Shown here: piece by piece, positions 1 to 6,973 of the stretch
Layout: each line of letters starts with the position of its first letter
How positions within the stretch are numbered: the first letter of the stretch is position 1
DNA from: Candidatus Poribacteria bacterium
Lineage (GTDB): Bacteria > Poribacteria > WGA-4E > WGA-3G
Reading direction: 5' to 3'
DNA: 12,156 nt
Assembly: GCA_028818995.1 (NCBI GenBank)
Contig: JAPPMR010000693.1
Span: 8,162 to 20,317 of the forward strand
Notes under the pieces: model-generated
What the model was told of the DNA's origin: nothing
Seen by the model: the letters and a program-made list of their open reading frames with translations, nothing else
Database searches by the model: none
Translations under genes and position numbers: made by a program

Positions 1-907
1 CGACAGCGCGCTTCGCAGACTTAAGATACGCTATAAATCTTTCTATCTCGGCACTGAATCCGGGAAATTCTCTAAAACTTGCAACATTCATCACAAGTAC
101 AAACAACCCGTTACCGACACGTGCATCCTCGCTACGACTACTTCCCGCTCCTGTCAGCGCACCTGCAAGAATGTCCACAATTACACTTAATCCGAATCCT
201 TTGTGTGAGGCAATCCCGCCGAAAGGCAGTATGGCAGCGGGTGGGACTCCATAGAAATCCTCTGCCTCGGTGGTTGACTCGCCTTCAGCGTTGATGAGCC
301 AACCTTCTGGAAGTACCTCATTGCGATGCCGTTTTACACGGATCTTTCCCGATGCGACAACACTGGTAGACATGTCCAACACAATTGGATCTTGCCCTTC
401 AATCGGCACTGCACACGCAATCGGATTGGTAGAGAGTCGACCTTCAATGCCTCCGTGCGGTGCAACGCATGTGCCGCCGCCGTGGTCATTTACCATGAGC
501 AATCCAATCATCTCAGCATCTGCCGCAAGGCATGCATATCCACCTAATCTTCCCACCTCATTGCACCGCGACACAGCAACAGAACTAATATCTGTCTGCT
601 TTGCCTTCTGAATTGCCAACTCAACGGCACAGGTCGCAATGACGGGACCGAAACCCCAATTACCATTTAATACCGCAATGGATGCTGATTCGTGCAGCGT
701 TTCTGTAGGTGCACCGGGTTGGATTAACCCTGCTTCCAATTCTTGCACATATTTTGGGAGATGGATAACACCGTGTGAATCATGTCCAACGCGATTCGCA
801 TCTACCATAGAGCGGGTTACGATTTTCGCTTCGGATGCTGGGATATTCAATTTTTGAAAAACGTTGAGGCAAATATTGGTGAGTTCTTCTGCGGTAAGGT
901 TCGGCAT
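1..907 (-). CDS. Ldh_2-family malate/L-lactate-type dehydrogenase, partial (C-terminus beyond window edge)
   Basis: This is an NAD(P)-dependent 2-hydroxyacid oxidoreductase of the Ldh_2 family (malate/L-lactate, ureidoglycolate and sulfolactate dehydrogenases), a cytosolic fold unrelated to classical LDH. I translated 302 residues from an ATG at 907; the frame is still open at base 1, so roughly 30-55 C-terminal residues are missing relative to the usual 330-360. Visible family motifs are VDANRVGHDSHGV (residues 35-47, His45 the likely catalytic acid/base), NDHGGG (140-145), STNPIACAVP (159-168), LDMSTS (177-182) and PFGGIASHKGFGL (228-240), where the Lys236 region contributes to cofactor and substrate binding. 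An AAGGA Shine-Dalgarno element lies about 8 bases upstream of the ATG. The gene starts 54 bases after the SDR stop on the same strand, so the two are probably co-transcribed. The exact substrate cannot be read from the sequence. Confidence 0.93.
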   Translation of the reverse strand, partial: MPNLTAEELTNICLNVFQKLNIPASEAKIVTRSMVDANRVGHDSHGVIHLPKYVQELEAGLIQPGAPTETLHESASIAVLNGNWGFGPVIATCAVELAIQKAKQTDISSVAVSRCNEVGRLGGYACLAADAEMIGLLMVNDHGGGTCVAPHGGIEGRLSTNPIACAVPIEGQDPIVLDMSTSVVASGKIRVKRHRNEVLPEGWLINAEGESTTEAEDFYGVPPAAILPFGGIASHKGFGLSVIVDILAGALTGAGSSRSEDARVGNGLFVLVMNVASFREFPGFSAEIERFIAYLKSAKRAV

Positions 908-961
908 TATGGGAGTCCTTGTGTGAAATGCCTCTATCTGTTTTTAAACTAAAAGGAGGGA

Positions 962-1789
962 TTATACGTCTTCTGTCTGTTTGAGGATTTCTGCTATCCG
1001 CTCAGCAAAACGGAACGCGCTGTTGTCTTCTGGCGCATAGCCTATCACTTCTCGTGCATTGGTGATACTCCAGAACTTATGTGAATTGTCGCTGATACCG
1101 TAGAAAATCTGGAATGGGATTCCGTTTTCGTCCTCTATATTCTCCGTTTCAATGCTCTTGACAAAGAGTTGGACTTGATCACGGACACTCAAATATGCAC
1201 CAAGTGCGCGATGCATTTTTTCATAATTATCTGCTGTAACATCATCCATATCTGTCTCTCGCGGCGCACCGATGCGGATCTGTACATTCTGCAGTTTCCC
1301 GCCTTTCCTATCGCCACTCGCAAAGACAAAACCGAGATGTTCATACGCTTCCTTTGCCCATCCGTAGAAGTTATCTGATAGCGGACGCATCTCTGGCGTT
1401 ACAAAATCCCATTTGCCTGCCCAGATAAGATTCTCGTAATAATCTGCTGCGTGATTGGAACTACAGACAACGACGCGTCGGACACCTGTTTCAAGGCTGG
1501 TTTGATAGATGTTGTATGCCATTTGGACGTTATTGAGTTCATTCTCAAAACCGCCACCTTGGAATGCACAGTGGACAACTGCATCAACACCTTCAAAATA
1601 GTGTTTGTATAGGTCACGGTCAGGGTCGCTAACGTCAACGATTTCAATATCTTTGACTTCTTCTCCTTGCCGATTCGTGGTTCTTACGTCAAGTAGAACG
1701 AGATCGTAACGTTCTCGGAATGCTGGTAGCATGCGTCCGGCGACATAGCCTGCTGCGCCTGCGATTAGGACTTTTCTGGGCTTTGGCAT
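962..1789 (-). CDS. Uronate-dehydrogenase-like SDR (NAD-dependent epimerase/dehydratase family)
   Basis: This is an extended short-chain dehydrogenase of 275 residues with a Rossmann N-terminus: GAAGYVAG at 11-18 fits the GxxGxxG dinucleotide loop, and Asp34 ends beta-2, which favours NAD over NADP. The active-site set is Ser110/Ser111 in CSSNH and Tyr142-Lys146 in YGWAK. The order SSNH, YGWAK, RIGAP (172-176), a short D/R-rich stretch, then an aromatic/Asn-rich segment ending in GYAPEDN (250-256) resembles bacterial uronate dehydrogenases, which oxidise D-glucuronate or D-galacturonate to the aldarolactone. I infer a sugar-acid or related hexose-derivative substrate, but other epimerase/dehydratase roles remain possible. 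The ATG is the first start in this frame. Its purine-rich GGAAGGA lies a rather long 15 bases upstream, so initiation may be weak. The gene sits 101 bases downstream of ariB and 54 bases upstream of the Ldh_2 gene. Confidence 0.92.
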   Translation of the reverse strand: MPKPRKVLIAGAAGYVAGRMLPAFRERYDLVLLDVRTTNRQGEEVKDIEIVDVSDPDRDLYKHYFEGVDAVVHCAFQGGGFENELNNVQMAYNIYQTSLETGVRRVVVCSSNHAADYYENLIWAGKWDFVTPEMRPLSDNFYGWAKEAYEHLGFVFASGDRKGGKLQNVQIRIGAPRETDMDDVTADNYEKMHRALGAYLSVRDQVQLFVKSIETENIEDENGIPFQIFYGISDNSHKFWSITNAREVIGYAPEDNSAFRFAERIAEILKQTEDV

Positions 1790-1890
1790 TATTTTTCGGT
1801 GTTTCCTTCCGTTGGGTAAAATGAGGTGCTTAGGGAGTTTGTTGATGTACCGCTATTTTGCGCTTTAGGAGACAAGATCCAGTCCTAATA

Positions 1891-2925
1891 TTAGGGGAAT
1901 GAATGTCCTGAAGAAGAGGTCTTTGGGCGTCTTCGTTTTCGTCTCCGAGTTGATTTTAACTTTTCCACATCGTGATCGGTTTTTTCACTTGATTTTGACT
2001 CTGCTGCAGTAGAATATTTTGAAGAGCCAGATTTAGGTTTCTGATGTTCACTCTGAGTCGATCTTGACTTTTTAACATTAATCGCTTTTTCTTGTTTTTC
2101 AAGTTCAGCGTTAATATCTTTTATTAACCTTTCAGTTTTACTATTAGGAATTTTACCCGCCATCTCGTACAGCTGTCCCAATTTATAGGATAGACTTCCA
2201 ATATCACTACTATCCCTATTCTTTCGATCAGTATGACCCAATATACGGTCAAGCATCTGAAAAAGAAGTTTTCCAGCAACTCGCAGGTTATAATCTGATT
2301 TAAATTTATCAACTAAATCTTCATTAGGCTCCTTAAATTCTCGCTCTTCAAGAAATTTAGGATCCACATGAGTAGAACCTTTAGGAACAAGTGTGTCCAA
2401 ATCTGTTCCCACCTTTGCATTCCTTTTTTTCTTAAATAGTTGATATTCAAAGGCAAACCATTTAACAATTGCATCTCGCATTTCTTGTAGTTTCTTTTTT
2501 TCATTTACTTCAAGTAACATTTCAAAATTGTCCTTCACATATCCTTCGTACAGGTCATTCTCAATACAATACCCTTCTGTCCAAATAATATCTTCAGGTT
2601 GAGGGTTTGTACAGAACAGACGCTCAAGATCTCTATCCGCCATAAAAGCCACTGCCACCCCACGCTTGTCAAATAGTTTATCCTTTTGTGCATAAATTTT
2701 AAGCAACTCATCGATATTACCTGCATAAAACACGCGTACCCAACCAGCCTCGAAACTTTTATACATCCAACGATAGAGTACTTTATCAGTTTTCCCTTCA
2801 ACAACAACCATGCGTTTTTGTCCTGAGTGGCGTATATGACTTATAAGATCTTGTAGCCTTTTTCCTGTGTCGTCGGATAGTTTTGGAACTGTTAAACTAA
2901 GATCCCTACGGAGTTCCCTATTCAT
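1891..2925 (-). CDS. ariB: AriB-like DUF4435 Toprim nuclease (PARIS defence effector)
   Basis: This 344-residue protein has a Toprim-like N-terminal core of the DUF4435 family: VVVEGKTDK (41-48) carries the invariant Glu43, FMADRD (94-99) gives the D-x-D metal site (Asp97/Asp99), and YCIEND (119-124) gives the downstream acidic/Asn motif typical of DUF4435. In the characterised E. coli PARIS system, AriB is released from AriA when a phage anti-restriction protein is sensed, then acts as a Toprim RNase that cuts host tRNA and halts growth; an equivalent role here is inferred. The ATG overlaps the last 8 bases of the ATPase gene (ATGAATAG), and a GGAG lies 7 bases upstream, so translation is coupled. 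The C-terminal ~60 residues (about 285-344) are low-complexity, rich in Lys, Ser and Arg with an RRRKRRR cluster, and lie outside the family core. Base composition is markedly AT-rich. Other ATPase/DUF4435 pairs of uncertain function are the main alternative. Confidence 0.88.
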   Translation of the reverse strand: MNRELRRDLSLTVPKLSDDTGKRLQDLISHIRHSGQKRMVVVEGKTDKVLYRWMYKSFEAGWVRVFYAGNIDELLKIYAQKDKLFDKRGVAVAFMADRDLERLFCTNPQPEDIIWTEGYCIENDLYEGYVKDNFEMLLEVNEKKKLQEMRDAIVKWFAFEYQLFKKKRNAKVGTDLDTLVPKGSTHVDPKFLEEREFKEPNEDLVDKFKSDYNLRVAGKLLFQMLDRILGHTDRKNRDSSDIGSLSYKLGQLYEMAGKIPNSKTERLIKDINAELEKQEKAINVKKSRSTQSEHQKPKSGSSKYSTAAESKSSEKTDHDVEKLKSTRRRKRRRPKTSSSGHSFP

Positions 2926-4111
2926 TTTTATTCTCCAAGTTTAAAATGTATTCCTTATCAGGAAACTGTCCGTAAATCCACTCCGAATGTGTTGCAACGA
3001 AAAACTGATTTCCTGTCTCTTGTTTAAGGGAAATCGGTAGTAAGACATCTTGCCAATCTTGGTGCAAACTTAACTCCGGTTCATCAATGAAAATAACCGT
3101 GTTATCACTAAAGGTGTTATAACACAAAAACCCTAGCATTTGCTTCTCACCAGAAGAAAGTTTATTAGCTCCTATAGCAGCTTTATTGCCTTCTTTTTTT
3201 CTCCCAAGTTGAATTCCTTTTGCTACTTTAATTTGGCGTTTATAAAAAGCTTGGACGTATTCATCTAACACCGTCATTCGATTTTCCAACTTTTGACGTT
3301 GTTTACTTGTCTCAAGCAAATCATCCTGAATATGTTCCAATGCGGAAATCGCATGATCACTGTTAGGTTGGAGGCCATCTGATGAAGAAACTTCTTTGCC
3401 AATCCGTAGGGACAATTCAGCATAAAGTTCATTGACTTTGTCAGCAATCTCAATTTTTTTAAGAGGTAGTAATTCTTCTATATCCTTCGTAGAAACTGAG
3501 GTTATGAATTTATGTCTATCAGTTGATAACTCTTCTGAAAATTGTGACATTGCTGTTTGCAACATCTCCGCAGGCGAACTTAGTAATCTCACCACCGCCG
3601 CATCTTCAGTATTTTCAGTACTCACGGAATCAATAGAAAACCCCCCTTCAATTCTCCGAAATGTGGGAAAGAATAAACTATCTTGTCCCAGAGATGCTAT
3701 TTGTCTATCAAGATTAATAACAGGGACCTTAGTAGAAAAACCTTTGACGTTCAACTCATGATTCTCTGTTTTATTGTTACTCTTCCAACTAATACCAATG
3801 CGAATTTTCGGGCCTCTATGTCTGGCGCGTACTCTGCTTCTCCTTACTCCGTTTACACGGTGCTGGGGAGGTGGTTCATATTTAAAACGTTCTAGAGTCA
3901 AGGAAAATTGGTCAGTTTCAATTGAAACTGACTTAAACGGGATTTCCTGGGAAATCCGGTGAATATTTCCACTAATTAAATACCAGATTAGCTTCAGCAA
4001 AGTCGTTTTGCCGCAACCGTTCGTTCCAGTAAAAATATTCAAATCTTTATTGAACTCCAGATCATAATCAAATTGTTCATTTAGTCCTTCGACTTTAAGA
4101 CTTTGTATCAT
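2918..4111 (-). CDS. ariA: AriA-like ABC/AAA-type ATPase (PARIS defence sensor), start corrected to internal ATG
   Basis: This is an SMC/ABC-like AAA_15/AAA_21 ATPase of 397 residues. Numbered from the ATG at 4111, it shows Walker A GTNGCGKTT (29-37), a conserved FFPTFRRIEGG block (147-157), a helical, Glu/Lys/Gln-rich coiled-coil-like middle (about 205-300), ABC signature LSSGEKQ (318-324), Walker B with IFIDEPELSLH (340-350) and a switch histidine in ATHSE (His375). All nucleotide-binding motifs are intact. A GTG at 4138 would add nine residues, but AAAGGAGG at 4121-4128 lies nine bases before the ATG at 4111, so the ATG is the real start. It is followed with an 8-base overlap by the DUF4435 gene, the gene order of PARIS ariA-ariB. 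In the known system AriA forms an ATP-bound assembly that holds AriB inactive and senses viral proteins. Residues about 80-102 form an Arg-rich insertion. OLD/Gabija-type or other defence ATPases are less likely because the Toprim is a separate DUF4435 protein. Confidence 0.88.
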   Translation of the reverse strand: MIQSLKVEGLNEQFDYDLEFNKDLNIFTGTNGCGKTTLLKLIWYLISGNIHRISQEIPFKSVSIETDQFSLTLERFKYEPPPQHRVNGVRRSRVRARHRGPKIRIGISWKSNNKTENHELNVKGFSTKVPVINLDRQIASLGQDSLFFPTFRRIEGGFSIDSVSTENTEDAAVVRLLSSPAEMLQTAMSQFSEELSTDRHKFITSVSTKDIEELLPLKKIEIADKVNELYAELSLRIGKEVSSSDGLQPNSDHAISALEHIQDDLLETSKQRQKLENRMTVLDEYVQAFYKRQIKVAKGIQLGRKKEGNKAAIGANKLSSGEKQMLGFLCYNTFSDNTVIFIDEPELSLHQDWQDVLLPISLKQETGNQFFVATHSEWIYGQFPDKEYILNLENKNE

Positions 4112-4120
4112 GTTTCTTTG

Positions 4121-4128
4121 CCTCCTTT
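4121..4128 (-). promoter_or_regulatory. Shine-Dalgarno site deciding the ariA start
   Basis: Read on the minus strand this is AAAGGAGG, a full match to the anti-Shine-Dalgarno core, spaced nine bases from the ATG at 4111. It lies inside the nine extra codons that a GTG start at 4138 would add, so the shorter protein is preferred. It is the strongest ribosome binding site I see in the window. Confidence 0.85.
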
Positions 4129-4185
4129 CTTTAGGCACCTAAATCTTTATGCAGAGGAACTTACTGAACTAAAATGGTTTAAAGC

Positions 4186-4214
4186 ATTATGGCATATATC
4201 AGAAAATACCTCAA
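4186..4214 (-). promoter_or_regulatory. Sigma70-type promoter for ariAB, extended -10
   Basis: On the minus strand TTGAGG (4209-4214) and CATAAT (4186-4191) are separated by exactly 17 bases, and TG plus one base precedes the -10 (extended -10 element). The -35 matches 4 of 6 consensus bases and the -10 matches 5 of 6. Transcription should start near 4179, leaving a leader of about 68 bases before the ariA ATG. The -35 begins only 16 bases after the stop codon of the upstream 559-residue gene, so the defence pair can be expressed independently of the preceding genes. No obvious operator palindrome overlaps it. Confidence 0.6.
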
Positions 4215-4230
4215 CGTAAAATCCGAATAT

Positions 4231-5910
4231 CTACGAAATTTTCAACTTCTCTTTGCAGTGCCGCGCCAGCATTTTCATCTCATAAATGACCTGCGTCTCG
4301 GTTTGCATCAGTTGACTATAGAAAGGCGGGACAGGTTCTCTTCTAAAGAGTTTATCAAAGAAACTTCGCTGTGCTTCTGCTGGCACTTCAAAACGTGGTG
4401 TTTCTGCACGTGATGGGTCTATCCCTAAGTATTCTATGGAGAGATAGTGTGCTGTGTCGTCTTTTTTTATTTCCCCTTTACCGATACTGCCAGTAATCTT
4501 CCGTCCATAACCTACGGCATAAACTCTGCCTGTCGTTTGACTTAGGACTGTATAACCGCCCTCGTCAATAGATTCATTCCAGCACTTCTCAAATCCGTTT
4601 TTGGGAAGGCGTTCGCGGAGTTCTTCTGCAGAACGCACTACAAATCTGTTTTGATGTAGGATTTTAGTGATAGGAAATTCCTCATCCTGCTCTGTTAGTG
4701 GGAGAGGACCTGTCAGCAGATCAACGTTATCAAGTGTCCAGACAACACCGTCTCGGACACCCTTTGCCAAGTTTAGATGTTTTTCAACAAACTCTCCGTT
4801 TAACGGATGGAGGCAGTAACCTTTGTTACCATTAAACACGGCGCGCAATTTTCGGCGATGATCTATCACTGAGAAACGCTTTTCAGGAATAGGTATCTCT
4901 AACTGGAGAGTGCATCCTGTATCTAAATCGGTTGTCAGATTCAGCTGTGATTTACGTAGTTGTGCAAGACGTGTCAATGCTGTCTGACTTTTGGATAGAA
5001 CACGTCCAATTAGATATTCACTTCGGAGTGCGGGGATTTCTGTGGCGAGTCGTTCAAGCGTAACGGCATCAAGTTTCTCCAGCATCACTTTGTGTTCCCA
5101 TCGTGTGCCGCGTTCATGTGCAAGGATTTGGAACTGCTGTTTATCACCGCTGGTACGGATATATCCGAGTGCTGTCCACGGATCAAAGGTCGCGCGGTAG
5201 TATCCGCTTGTTTCAACATCGCCCCCCGCCAAGGCGCAATCTCGCCGCTCATATCGGGAATAGATACCAAATTGGAACTCATAAGTTTCGTAGTTTTCCA
5301 AAGCTTTGCGTAAGTCGCGTGCGAACTCACTGCCGCGTGAATACTTTCTGAAAATTTGTTCAGTACGTTGTGGCTGATTGAGCGCATCAAGGAACGATCC
5401 GATAGGGATACCTGCCTCTTCCACACCTTCGTCTTCACTTTTTCCAAAAACCTTTGTTTTGGTTTTGAAAGGTGGATTTCTGAGCGTTACATCACGTTGC
5501 GAAACGAGTTGCAAAGCAGGATCGTCTGCCATTTTTGCGATGGTTGGCGCGTCACCAAGGATCTCTGCTAATTTCGTTTCGTCAATTTTTTCCATTAAAA
5601 CCACGCCACGTTTGAGTTCTGCGAAATGAATAATGTCGTTGAGGTTATACTGAAGCGGGGCACTGGAAGAGAGGTTATCGTAGCTGGAGCGATGGAACCG
5701 TATTCGCGGCTTAATCCGAAAAACAGGCGTGAGACCGTAGTCTTTTAGCAACGCATATAAGGTCACAGTATAAGATTCTTCGTGAACCTTTTGTGCAAGA
5801 ATACCACGTTCGTTTGGCTTATTGTCCACGATTAACCGCTCTTGTACAAGACGGCTATCGTTGCCAAAAATCATCATCCGATGTTCTTCTCTATTATCAT
5901 CAACTAACAT
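4231..5910 (-). CDS. 559-residue protein with a VTC/triphosphate-tunnel-like N-terminal half; function unassigned
   Basis: I do not recognise this protein with certainty. It has no signal peptide or membrane segments and is rich in charged residues and beta-like segments. Residues 65-310 carry an ordered pattern resembling the VTC/CYTH triphosphate tunnel fold: RIKPRIRFHR (65-74), FAELKR (96-101) and MEK (106-108), then YERRD (220-224), YRATFD (238-243), EHK (272-274) and LSK (305-307). In VTC polyphosphate polymerases the equivalent Arg, Glu and Lys positions line the tunnel in the same order. A long insertion (about 110-205) separates the two parts, and the C-terminal 240 residues have no family I can name. 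The ATG has a strong AAGGGGGG Shine-Dalgarno 8 bases upstream (5919-5926). It follows the ROK gene by 47 bases, and with two CHAD genes upstream a polyphosphate link is plausible. The coding call is firm; the functional call is tentative. Confidence 0.8.
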   Translation of the reverse strand: MLVDDNREEHRMMIFGNDSRLVQERLIVDNKPNERGILAQKVHEESYTVTLYALLKDYGLTPVFRIKPRIRFHRSSYDNLSSSAPLQYNLNDIIHFAELKRGVVLMEKIDETKLAEILGDAPTIAKMADDPALQLVSQRDVTLRNPPFKTKTKVFGKSEDEGVEEAGIPIGSFLDALNQPQRTEQIFRKYSRGSEFARDLRKALENYETYEFQFGIYSRYERRDCALAGGDVETSGYYRATFDPWTALGYIRTSGDKQQFQILAHERGTRWEHKVMLEKLDAVTLERLATEIPALRSEYLIGRVLSKSQTALTRLAQLRKSQLNLTTDLDTGCTLQLEIPIPEKRFSVIDHRRKLRAVFNGNKGYCLHPLNGEFVEKHLNLAKGVRDGVVWTLDNVDLLTGPLPLTEQDEEFPITKILHQNRFVVRSAEELRERLPKNGFEKCWNESIDEGGYTVLSQTTGRVYAVGYGRKITGSIGKGEIKKDDTAHYLSIEYLGIDPSRAETPRFEVPAEAQRSFFDKLFRREPVPPFYSQLMQTETQVIYEMKMLARHCKEKLKIS

Positions 5911-5957
5911 GGATCTATCCCCCCTTCATATTTAAACCTCGTATTCAAACTTAAGGA

Positions 5958-6932
5958 TTATCCCGCTCTTAGCCTTTGTCTTGCAAGTGCTGCTGCACCA
6001 AGCACACCCGCATTATCTCCCAATTCTGCCTTAACAATCTGAACGCCTTTTAATGTATCGGGTAGTGCGTATTTTTTTGCAGCTTTGCGGATATCGTCTA
6101 TAAATGTATCATCAAGTGCTTCAACGACACCGCCACCTAAAATAATCATCTCCGGATTTAAGAAATTCACAATAGAACCGATACCAACACCAAGATATTT
6201 TGTGACATCTTTAAAAACTTTCAGCGTTACTTTGTCTTTGCTACGAAGTGCTTTAGCCAAAGTGCCGCTCCGAATTAACCCGAGATCGCCATCGGTGAGT
6301 TCTGTAAGTATGCTTTTTTTCTTTTTTTTCAGTATCGCTTTTTGAAATTGTTTTGCCATAGCGGTTCGGCTTGCGAGTGCTTCTAAACATCCGCGGGTCC
6401 CACATCCACACTTGGGACCGTCTGCTTTAACAATGATATGCCCGATTTCTCCCGCAGTCTTGCTGGCGCCGTGGAAAAGTTCGCCGTTCAGAATAATGCC
6501 GCCTCCAATGCCAGTGCCAACAAAAATTCCAACCAAATTCTGAACGTTTTGCCCTGCTCCAAACGTGTGTTCACCGAGCGTTCCCACGTTCACATCGTTA
6601 TCAACGAATGCTGGAATATCAATACGTGCTTCTAACTCAGTCTTTAACGGCACATCCTTCCATCCGAGATTCGGGGCAAAAATAACGACCCCTGTCTCTG
6701 GGTCAAGCGGTCCCGGCGCGCCGATGCCGATTGCTTGAATAGAATTTGCAGCGACACCTGATTCTTGAAAAGCCTCACGGATACAGTCTGCAATCCGATC
6801 AATCACGATGGACGTATCGTCTTTCGCTTGCGTTGGAATTTTGGCTGTGCTGAGGATATTGCCTTCTTCACTAACAACGGCGGCAAGTATCTTTGTCCCT
6901 CCCATATCTACTCCGACAACATTGGTGTTCAT
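5958..6932 (-). CDS. ROK-family sugar kinase (glucokinase-like)
   Basis: This is an ATP-dependent cytosolic hexokinase of the ROK family, 324 residues, the usual length. It shows the N-terminal phosphate loop DMGGTK (9-14), GAPGPLD (71-77), DNDVN (111-115, with Asp113 the catalytic base), VGTGIGGGI (138-146), GEIGH (161-165) and the zinc site formed by His165 with CGCGTRGC (Cys175, Cys177, Cys182). The C-terminal ILGGGV (264-269) closes the adenosine pocket. There is no N-terminal helix-turn-helix, so it is a kinase rather than a ROK/NagC repressor. Glucose is the likely substrate, but N-acetylmannosamine, fructose or allose kinases look similar. Polyphosphate glucokinases are also ROK members, but the intact zinc motif and general form favour an ordinary ATP enzyme. 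A run of five lysines (202-206) comes from an A-rich tract at 6315-6329; the frame is intact across it. AAAGGA lies about 9 bases before the ATG. It is spaced 41 bases after the second CHAD gene and 47 before the VTC-like gene. Confidence 0.94.
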   Translation of the reverse strand: MNTNVVGVDMGGTKILAAVVSEEGNILSTAKIPTQAKDDTSIVIDRIADCIREAFQESGVAANSIQAIGIGAPGPLDPETGVVIFAPNLGWKDVPLKTELEARIDIPAFVDNDVNVGTLGEHTFGAGQNVQNLVGIFVGTGIGGGIILNGELFHGASKTAGEIGHIIVKADGPKCGCGTRGCLEALASRTAMAKQFQKAILKKKKKSILTELTDGDLGLIRSGTLAKALRSKDKVTLKVFKDVTKYLGVGIGSIVNFLNPEMIILGGGVVEALDDTFIDDIRKAAKKYALPDTLKGVQIVKAELGDNAGVLGAAALARQRLRAG

Positions 6933-6973
6933 TTTTATTTCCTTTATATCAGTATTGTTTTAGTGTGCAATTT

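Noticed and set aside
270..857. Plus-strand open frames of 72-113 residues opposite the Ldh_2 gene
   Set aside because: The minus strand encodes a clear family protein through this whole stretch; the plus frames show no motif or ribosome site and are antisense shadows.
1884..1895. Palindrome after ariB as a rho-independent terminator
   Set aside because: The stem is AT-rich, there is no loop space and no downstream T-run.
4112..4138. GTG start for ariA adding nine residues
   Set aside because: The added codons contain the AAAGGAGG ribosome binding site of the ATG at 4111, so they are leader, not coding.
6315..6329. A-rich tract encoding five lysines in the ROK kinase as a possible frameshift or slippery site
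   Set aside because: The frame continues correctly into conserved ROK motifs on both sides, so there is no sign of a break; slippage cannot be judged from sequence alone.
5958..6932. ROK protein as a polyphosphate glucokinase
   Set aside because: The family includes such enzymes and the neighbourhood is suggestive, but the intact zinc-binding CGCG motif and overall form fit ordinary ATP-dependent ROK kinases; not assigned.
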